From contig OX638345.1 of assembly GCA_951813535.1 (NCBI GenBank), positions 3,898,608 through 3,962,607 on the forward strand: a stretch of DNA of 64,000 nt, in the 5' to 3' direction. Within the stretch, counting starts at the first letter, position 1. Each line of letters starts with the position of its first letter. Below the pieces are notes generated by a model. It saw only the letters and a list, made by a program, of their open reading frames with translations, ran no database searches and was not told the DNA's origin. The position numbers were made by a program, and so were the translations under genes. Below, piece by piece: positions 57,612 to 64,000 of this stretch. This DNA comes from an uncultured Dehalococcoidia bacterium. Lineage in GTDB: Bacteria; Chloroflexota; Dehalococcoidia; Lucifugimonadales; UBA3495.

Positions 57612-59027
57612 CCCCAACGACACGGACGAACATGGGACGCCGCCGGCGTAATTGGCCAATGTCCACGGCGACGGCGCCAAAAGGGCGTGCACGATTTATC
57701 TACCCTTGGCAGGCGTTCGTGCGCGAGATGTGATGCGGGCCGTAATCTCAATCTCGGAGATTGCGTCAGGAGCGGTCGTTTGCGGTCCTCCTCCAACTGG
57801 GCAGAGCGCGTCCGCGCGTCACGGGAGATTTGCACTTGCCCGGTTTTCGCAATGGAGCGTATAGCCGCTGGTTTCGTGCATCGGAAACATTGCTGATGTC
57901 CCAGTGGTTCCGGGACCAATCGTGGCCGGCGACTTGGGTAACCGGCTCCCCAACCCAGGGGCATATGCCACGTTTTGGCCGTCGTGCCGTTGGTATAGTC
58001 AACGGCAATCCCCACGTCAATTGCGGCTGAATCTCCTGGTTCATCAGCGCTCAGGGTACGAAACGGTGCAGGGTATGCTCTGGCGAACTTATCCTGCACG
58101 TCGCGAGTCGAGGCGGTCCGGCATCCAGCGGTGAAGCGATGATGCTTGCAGCGGAGGTACCGCCGGCGAGTTGAGCTTGATGTCGCTTCGACGTGTCCCA
58201 GCCGCCAGTCAGCATCGACGATCCCGCACAATCGCGCCGGACAGCCCGATAGGCATAGTCGCTCTGTTGTTGCACTGTGATGCTCCGCGTTGATCGGCAT
58301 CGCAGCCGTCGCTGAACGGCCACGCTTGTTTGAGCCAGCCTCGTCGACACTGCATTTAGCAACTGTGCCCCGTAATTTGGTTGCGCGCATACCGCAGTTC
58401 ATCGACGCGCACTGTGGGACATAAATATCGTTTTGACTGGCGGGTTATCAAGCGTGCGCGGCATAAAATCAGGTTCACAACTATGCACCTGCGCTCAACG
58501 GCCAGCGCCGTATTTTCCGCTTTCTTGCGTAGCGATATGCAGGCGAGAACCACCAAAGCCCTTGCTCTCACGTCGGGAGGGTTATTAAGGAGGCGCTGAT
58601 GAGCGCCGCCGAATGGCAGCCCGCCCGAACCGGTCCGAAGTGGGAATGGCGAATGTGGAGTGGGACCATGCCCGCCAGTGGTCGGACGCAGTGATGGGCA
58701 GACCGCCTCTCCAGATCGGTCGGGCGCGAGTAGCCAGGCGGACATATGTGAGCCGCGTGTCCGCGCCGCCAGGACATGGCGGGTGCGGGCTGCTGGACAA
58801 TCTTTGATGGAAGCAACGTGAGAGATGATCTGGACGCGCTACCAATCGTCAACTACCGTCGCCAAGGGACGAAAGACGATGGCTCCGTTCACGTTGTAGA
58901 CGTTACGCTTGACGCCGTGGGGTCAAACCAACACCCGCAGCAATCCCGTTGCAAGGAGACTCTTCCCCATTTGCAAATTCAGAACAACGGACATCAAGCC
59001 GATGTGATCAGGGGAGGTAACGCCCCG
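57612..59027. other. Decayed region without a clear gene
   Basis: A minus-strand frame of 313 codons spans 57461-58402. Only its middle (PAPFRTLSADEPGDSAAID, TNGTTAKTWHMPLGWGAGYP) looks like protein, and it overlaps the end of the previous gene, so I read it as a decayed gene of unknown type. A 31-codon frame at 58599 has a strong AAGGAGG site but no family. Nothing else is recognisable. Confidence 0.3.
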
Positions 59028-59297
59028 GTGCTGATCACCGGAGCCGCCGGATTCGGTGGATCCCACTTGGTCAGGGAGCTGTTGAATTACGGCGAGCGCG
59101 TTACCGGCCTGGACATCGTGCCGCCGTCTCACGCCGGCCTATTGGGTCAGGAACTGGGCCACACTCACTTCCGCTACGTGTGGAAGAGCCTTCAGGACAT
59201 CCAGCCGAGCGACGTTGCCGGTCCAGGCACGTCCAAGCTGATGCGGCGGTTCTCTGTGGCGAAGATGACGGTGGCCGGGTTGCCCTGGGTGGCATAG
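59028..59297 (+). pseudogene. NAD-dependent epimerase/dehydratase, first 65 codons only
   Basis: GTG at 59028 follows GGAGGT by nine bases. The product starts with a Rossmann fold: LITGAAGFGGSHLVRELLNY (TGxxGFxGSHL), ERVTGLDIVPPSHAG, and continues to DIQPSDVAG at about 59220. The next sequence is the 3' end of the small gene on the opposite strand, so the epimerase was cut there. The rest of the frame to 59297 is foreign. Confidence 0.75.
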
Positions 59298-59398
59298 GCG
59301 AAGCCGTCGTCGCGGTAGCGTTCGAGGGTTTCCTCGATCTCATTGCGCGTGCGTATCGCGCTGACGGTGGTGTTGCGGGCGTAGGTCATGGCGTTCAC
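59192..59398 (-). CDS. Small conserved protein (TTVSA-type), possibly truncated
   Basis: A 68-residue protein from GTG at 59398 or ATG at 59389: NAMTYARNTTVSAIRTRNEI, then EETLERYRDDGFAYATQG and RRISLDVPG. The first 25 residues are repeated in the gene at the right edge (63847-63987). The last ten codons run into the epimerase fragment, so the C-terminus is probably not original. Function unknown. Confidence 0.6.
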   Translation of the reverse strand: MNAMTYARNTTVSAIRTRNEIEETLERYRDDGFAYATQGNPATVIFATENRRISLDVPGPATSLGWMS

Positions 59399-59532
59399 CT
59401 GGCGATGCCGCGGTGCCGCGCCGGACGGCTGCGCACGATGGCAATTATAATGGCCCTGGAAATGGCGGGTGCGCTTCCAGGCGTCCGGACGGAGCCGGAT
59501 GCGCCGATATTGACGCGGAGGTACGGTTGGTC

Positions 59533-60866
59533 ATGATCGCCGATGCCGGGGAAACGACGGCGCTGATGACGGAGCTGGGGGAACTGGACCTGGCTCTGGA
59601 CGAGCTGGGGCAGCTGTTCGCCGTCGAGAATGACCGGGCGAGCCTGGCTTTGGAGCGTCTCGAGGAAGACGGTGCCGACCTCCACCGGCTGGATGGGATG
59701 CTGGCCCGATGGCGGGACGAGGTTGACGTGTTCGACGCGCTCCGGCTGCACGGCGACGAGCAGTTCCACTCCAACCTCCTGGCCTGGCTGCTGGACCCCC
59801 GGGGAAGTCACGGGCTGGGAGACCATTTCCTGCAGCGGTTTCTGGCGGAGAGCGGCGCGCTGCGGGCCATACCCGCCGCGGACCGGCCGAGCACGCTGGT
59901 GCGGCGGGAGAAGAGTCTCGAGTTCGACGGGGAGTACGGTCGCCTGGACATCTGGATGCTCAACGAGAACAGCGATGGCGGTTTCGTCTGCGCCGTTGAG
60001 AACAAGGTCTGGGCATCTGAGGGGGAGGGTCAGCTGGCCTGGTACCGCAGGGTCCTGGCGCATGACCATCCTGACCAACGGGTCCACCGCGTGTTCCTGA
60101 CGCCCCGGGGCGTGCCGCCGGACGCTCCGCGGGAGCGGGAGCACTGGGTGCCCATGTCCTACACGGACATTCTGCGGCTGGTCGAGGAGACCATGGCAGC
60201 CGCGGGGGATGCTGTCAACGAAGACGTGCTGGCGTTCCTGGGCCAGTATGCGATCACGCTGAGGAGGAACATCGTGCCCGAAGTGAGCAATGACGTCCAC
60301 GAACTGGCCCGCCGGATCTACCGGAAGCACAAGCGGGCGATTGACCTGATCATCGAGCACCGGGAGCGCTACGAGCCGAACTACGTTACCGAGGGATTCC
60401 GGATGATCCGGGATGCCATCGGCCGGCAGCCGCTGTGGAGGGACACCACGTCCAATTATCCGTACGCGCGGTTCATGGCGGCGGGTTGGGGAAATTCGAC
60501 GAGCTGAAGCTGGACGACTGGCCCTACGCGCTCCTGCTTTTCCAGGTCCAGGTGACGGAGCGACGGGCGACGCTGACGCTCTTCATGGCGCCCTGCGGGG
60601 ATGAAGTGCTGAGGAGCAGTATTTTCCACCGCGTCAGGGGCTACCTGGATACTGTCCATGCTGACCAGCCCGCCTACACGGAAGACTACGTCAGCCTGAA
60701 CACCTTCGGGGACATACTGAAGGAGGGAGACTACGACAGCCGGTGGGACGAGGAGAGAACCTGGGAGATCATCGATGGTCGCCTGGCGGAGTTCGCCCGG
60801 GTTGAGTTTGCCGAGATCGACCGGATCGTCGTGGAATGCCTGGAGGGGAGCCCTAGGGGAGAATGA
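59533..60866 (+). pseudogene. PD-(D/E)XK nuclease-superfamily protein, one-base frameshift
   Basis: From the ATG at 59533 the protein has a helical N-terminus, then the nuclease core: HSNLLAWLLDPRGSHGLGD, EYGRLDIWMLNE (Asp) and CAVENKVWASEGEGQLAWY (ExK), the PDDEXK_4-like signature found in defence-associated hypotheticals. The frame ends at 60507 after AAGWG. The sequence continues one base out of register as KFDELKLDDWPYALLLFQVQ to 60866. One G missing from GGTTGGGGAAA at about 60487-60490 explains it. Repaired, the protein is about 444 residues. Because the break is at a homopolymer and both parts look intact, a sequencing error is likely. Confidence 0.82.
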
Positions 60867-60944
60867 TGGTGGGAGCCCGATGCTGGGAGGCTGGTTGCTA
60901 AGGGCCTACCCGCTGCCTGTTGGCACGGGAACGGAGCGCGGGCG

Positions 60945-61157
60945 ATGAATTCAGTTGGCTCCGGTGCTGACCGCAGCGAGGGGTACGTTTACCGGCGCTG
61001 CTACCTGGACGAGGACGTCTGGGAGGAGGTGGACGCGGCGACGGTATGTCGAGCGCTGGGCGAGGCATATCGGGACGTGTCGCTGGCGCTGGACTTCCTG
61101 CACGAGGCGGGAAGCATTCGCACGCCGGCGGCGGTGTTTGAGGTGCGAACTTCCTGA
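60945..61157 (+). CDS. Small hypothetical protein
   Basis: A 70-residue protein with GGAG upstream of the ATG. The sequence YVYRRCYLDEDVWEEVDAAT and AYRDVSLALDFLHEAG is clearly protein-like and helical. It follows the PD-(D/E)XK gene by 78 bases on the same strand. No family recognised. Confidence 0.55.
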   Translation: MNSVGSGADRSEGYVYRRCYLDEDVWEEVDAATVCRALGEAYRDVSLALDFLHEAGSIRTPAAVFEVRTS

Positions 61158-61187
61158 CCGGGATTGGAGATAAAAGGGCGTGTCGTG

Positions 61188-62357
61188 TCACACCCAGGGC
61201 CGGCGCTTGGAGAATGCCTTGGCGGACTCGGGGGTGGGCAGGCCCCGCTGCTCCAGGAGCATGAGGGTCAGGCGGCGGAACTCCTCCCGGTCGTGGCCGG
61301 TGATGACCGCCTGCTCGTGGGCCTCGGAGATGGCCACCGGATAGCCCAGGCCCAGCTGGCACTGTTTCACCAGCATGGCGTGGCTGAGGGCCAGCAACTC
61401 GGGATCCTGGGCCAGCCAGTCGGGGACCTCGATGCGGGCGATCTCGGAGCCGCCGCTCAGGTAGTAGAAGTGGCTCCACTCTTGGCCGGTGGCCAGGCCC
61501 AGGGCGAAGCGGGCCGCCAGGTGGCTGGACCGGTACAGGGGCGAGCGATGGCCCGGTTCCAGCAGCAACTCGAGCAGCTCCCGGTCGTCGAACCCCGCCG
61601 CAGCGTCGCAGATTTCCGACTGGGAATGGCGGGCGGTGCAGAAAGGTGATGGTGTCCGACTTCAGCCGCATCTCCCGACGCTTTGACGAACTCAATCGGT
61701 GGACGCCGCCCGCAGACGCGCCAGGGCGGGCTGCAGACGGTCACCGATGAGCAGGTCGGCGACGTAGCGGGGGTAGTTGCCGCGCTGCAGGTCCCAGAAG
61801 GCCAGAGTGCCGTCCAGCAGGGCGAGTACCGGCCGATCGTCGGGCAGGCTTTCGACGGCATCAGCCAGGCGTTCCACCTCCTGCACGGTGCGCAGGGCAC
61901 CCAGCAGCGGACCCGCGATCAGGGTTTCACCGCGCGTTCCGTCGGGAGACCGGATGTACAGGTCGTCGTCCTCCACGGCCAGGGTGGGCTCGCTGAACAG
62001 CCGGCAGCCGAAATCACGCCCGTAGGTGATGATGCAGCCGCCCAGGTTGATGAGGTGGCAGCGCAAGGGCAGGTGGCGGTCCACGTCGATGTGGGAACCG
62101 TCCACGGATAGCGCGACCCACTCCTGGGGAATCTCCGGCGGCGGCCGGCTGCCCAGCAGGCCCTCGGGACCGGTGCGGGCGGAGATGTAGGGGCGGCGGC
62201 CCACCGCGGCGGTGCGGAAGGCGGCCTCGTCGGCGGCTACTTCGAGAGCGCGGTCGACGGCATCGTCCAGGCTCTGGGCTCTGGTTGTGGCGTCATTTAC
62301 CACGCCGTCCAGGGAGGACAGCAGCTGTCGGGTGGTGAGGCCCAGATCCAGCGCCAC
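61188..62357 (-). pseudogene. nurA: NurA-type 5'-3' nuclease, frameshifted
   Basis: The N-terminal frame (62357-61692) contains the NurA metal site SVDGSHIDVDRHLP and LALLDGTLAFWDL (second Asp). It stops at 61692. The C-terminal frame continues with DDRELLELLLEPGHRSPLYR, ARFALGLATGQEW, ARIEVPDWLAQ and VISEAHEQAVITGHDR-like VAISEAHEQAVITG, ending at 61188. The 110 bases between them need at least one frame change to be read. NurA works with the HerA ATPase in end resection; no herA gene is in the window. The split may be a mutation or an error. Confidence 0.8.
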
Positions 62358-62379
62358 GGCTGTGGGATGAGTGAGTCGG

Positions 62380-62544
62380 TCAGGGCAGGACGCCGATGCG
62401 GAACTTTTTCGTGCCGCACTCCACGCAGACGGAACGAGTGGCGGGTCGGCCGTTCTTCATGGTGACGGCCTCAATGTCCTGGGACGCGGTCTTGGCCTTG
62501 CACTTGACGCAGTAAATCTCAACGCTCGCGGATGGGGTGGTCAT
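62380..62544 (-). CDS. Small zinc-ribbon protein (DUF5679-like)
   Basis: A 54-residue protein from the ATG at 62544, with AGGAG ten bases upstream. It has two Cys pairs, CVKCKAKT and CVECGTKKF, with a conserved basic stretch between, as in DUF5679. It is 22 bases upstream of nurA on the same strand, so the two are likely co-transcribed. Confidence 0.85.
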   Translation of the reverse strand: MTTPSASVEIYCVKCKAKTASQDIEAVTMKNGRPATRSVCVECGTKKFRIGVLP

Positions 62545-63038
62545 CGTTGACAGCTCCTGGTCCGGGAATGGCGGAGGCAAGTGTACTCCACGGCCGCGGT
62601 TTCCCGGCTGATCCGTGGTCAGTGGTTCGCATTTTGATGACACTCGGGCTTTACACCGGCGCGGGGAGGGCCGATACAATGGTTTCACCGCTGCGGGCAG
62701 TGCGGCCGACGAACCCCGACTTCTGCCCGCAGCAGACAACCGGATAAGGTTGCATCCCCCCTACAGCGCCTGCTCCCGTCGTTGATTCTCCGGCAGGTGC
62801 AGTGGCGCGCCACCGGGCGCATCGTGGTCTCTGCGGCGTCCATCTTCGGCATGAGGCAGCCGGTGAGTGCTCGTTGATGGTGAGTGCTCGTTGGGGGCGA
62901 GGGTTCGTTGAAAGGGTGGCGGTGGCCAACGTGACGTTTTCCACCCCTGGGCGAAGCGCCGGCACACCCTGCGGGTCACAAATGGGATGCCCCCAACCTG
63001 ATCCGGTACCCACACCCGTTCGCACGAGAGCCGAATTC
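62545..63038. other. Intergenic between divergent genes
   Basis: No gene seen. A 15-base unit, GGTGAGTGCTCGTTG, occurs twice in tandem at 62862 and 62879. The promoters of the DUF5679-like and NYN genes should lie here. Confidence 0.4.
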
Positions 63039-63884
63039 ATGAGCCAGCAACCCCAGGGCGTCCTGATCGCCATCGACTGGGAGAACATCCGGCGCGGCGC
63101 GCAGCTCTACCAGCGCGACGTCAGGCCGGCCGAACTGTGCCGGGCCATGCAGGGCGTGGGCCGCATCTTCGGAGAGGTGGCGGGCGGCAAGGCCTTCGGC
63201 GACTGGTCGCTCCAGGCCGGTGATGGGCGGGAGTTCGCCGAGCACGATATCGTCCTGTATCACGCTCCCCGCAGCCGCGCCGGTAAGGACCGGTCGGATC
63301 CGGCCATCCTGCCGGAGGTCTACGAGTGGATCAGGGACCGTGAGGACTGCGGCACGGTGATCCTGGGCTCGGGCGACGCCTGCTATCAGGTCCTGGTGGA
63401 CCGGGCCCGGATCCACGGGCGGCGCATCGTGCTGTGCGCCTTCAGCCGGTCGGTGTCCACTGACATGCTGTCCACGTTGCCGTTCTTTCCGCTTGAGGCC
63501 GAGCTGGGCATTCGGACGGCGGAGCACGGCGACGTCAACGTGACACTCTCCGTGGTCCCAGAGGTCGACGACCCAGACACTGACGATGCGCTGGAGCGTT
63601 TCGTCCGGGAGATGAACCAGTTGGAAGGTCGGCTGAACTTCGTGGGCTACAGCATGCTGTGCAACCAGTGGATGCTGGAATGGGGGATGGGGTGGAACGA
63701 GCAGGAGTGTCGGAGGCTGATTGACCAATACCAGGATGCGGGGATCGTGGAACGCCACGAGGTGGCCAACCACCACAATCCCGATTGGCCCACGTCAGCC
63801 ATACGGCTGGTGCGCGCCAACGAGACGGTGCGCCGTGCATTGGGGTTCAGCGACGGGCCCGTATCAAAACCGGTCCCGGCGTGA
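63039..63884 (+). CDS. NYN-domain (PIN-like) RNase protein
   Basis: A 281-residue protein, started at the ATG at 63039 because the conserved core follows at once: VLIAIDWENIRRG (first Asp), EHDIVLYHAP, TVILGSGDACYQVLVDRARI (GSGD acidic motif) and HGRRIVLCAFSRSVS. NYN/LabA-like domains are metal-dependent RNases. The C-terminal 100 residues (LEGRLNFVGYSMLCNQWML) form a winged-helix-like OST-HTH-type region. Intact. Confidence 0.88.
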   Translation: MSQQPQGVLIAIDWENIRRGAQLYQRDVRPAELCRAMQGVGRIFGEVAGGKAFGDWSLQAGDGREFAEHDIVLYHAPRSRAGKDRSDPAILPEVYEWIRDREDCGTVILGSGDACYQVLVDRARIHGRRIVLCAFSRSVSTDMLSTLPFFPLEAELGIRTAEHGDVNVTLSVVPEVDDPDTDDALERFVREMNQLEGRLNFVGYSMLCNQWMLEWGMGWNEQECRRLIDQYQDAGIVERHEVANHHNPDWPTSAIRLVRANETVRRALGFSDGPVSKPVPA

Positions 63885-63987
63885 TGACGGCGCCGGGACG
63901 GAGAGTCAGATCGAGGGTCTCCTCGACCTCGTTGCGGGTGCGCGTGGCGCTTACCGTGGTGTAGCGGATGTAGGCCACGGCGTTCAC
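63847..63987 (-). CDS. Small TTVSA-type protein, short paralogue
   Basis: A 46-codon frame from GTG at 63987: NAVAYIRYTTVSATRTRNEV, then EETLDLTLRPGAVITPG, ending RARR. Its start is nearly identical to the gene at 59192-59398, while the rest differs and the end overlaps the NYN gene by 38 bases on the opposite strand, so it is probably a truncated copy. Confidence 0.45.
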   Translation of the reverse strand: MNAVAYIRYTTVSATRTRNEVEETLDLTLRPGAVITPGPVLIRARR

Positions 63988-64000
63988 CGGTGCGGGCCTG

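Noticed and set aside
57461-58402. A 313-codon minus-strand frame as a real gene
   Set aside because: Only a short middle part looks like protein, and it overlaps the end of the preceding plus-strand gene; kept only as a note on a decayed region.

Overview
The window is high-GC bacterial DNA, dense with insertion sequences and decayed genes. Nothing in it fixes the taxonomy. The mix of genes (paired ACMSD-type amidohydrolases, a questin-oxidase-like protein, a DUF5679-type zinc ribbon, nurA, AddAB-type helicase-nucleases) resembles uncultured Chloroflexota such as SAR202, but this is an impression from protein character, not a proven assignment.

Region 1 (1-14.0 kb) is a stress/defence cluster, mostly on the minus strand. 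It contains a TerB_N protein cut by the left edge, an XRE plus nucleotidyltransferase-like toxin-antitoxin candidate, a secreted CAP-domain protein, two membrane proteins, and a TerY-P/YegIKL-like signalling operon. In transcription order the operon is double NUDIX, vWA, PP2C phosphatase, a kinase fused to zinc ribbons and an ADP-ribosylglycohydrolase, then a frameshifted NUDIX. A 5'-truncated second ADP-ribosylglycohydrolase and a frameshifted GmrSD-type (DUF262/DUF1524/DUF5655) gene follow.

Region 2 (14.0-20.5 kb) is an IS pile-up: IS630, IS701-like and IS427 remnants, a helicase fragment cut by an IS21 element, and an IS701-like element inserted into an older relative with a 6-bp target duplication. 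Region 3 (20.5-35 kb) is metabolic and housekeeping: two amidohydrolases, a questin-oxidase-like gene, a small membrane protein, an IS3 remnant and a complete addB-addA pair. Region 4 (35-42.7 kb) holds a decayed ileS, a tyrosine integrase with an excisionase-like gene, a nuclease-like protein, a decayed hypothetical gene, a broken IS1380 and a small membrane protein.

Region 5 (42.7-57.6 kb) is the most interesting part. A three-gene operon encodes a QueC-like protein, a TGT-like protein and a CD-NTase, which is the core of type IV CBASS. It is hemmed in by IS21, IS1182, IS110 and IS5 elements. About 1.2 kb further on, on the opposite strand, lies a truncated second CD-NTase-like gene with a possible E2-like domain and a SEC-C tail. 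A surface-protein fragment is trapped between an IS1380 and an IS427 copy.

Region 6 (57.6-64 kb) has a decayed stretch, a scar joining an epimerase fragment to a small conserved gene, a frameshifted PD-(D/E)XK nuclease gene, a frameshifted nurA, a zinc-ribbon protein and a NYN-domain protein. Several otherwise healthy genes are broken by single-base changes, some at homopolymers, so sequence error must be kept in mind for those calls.
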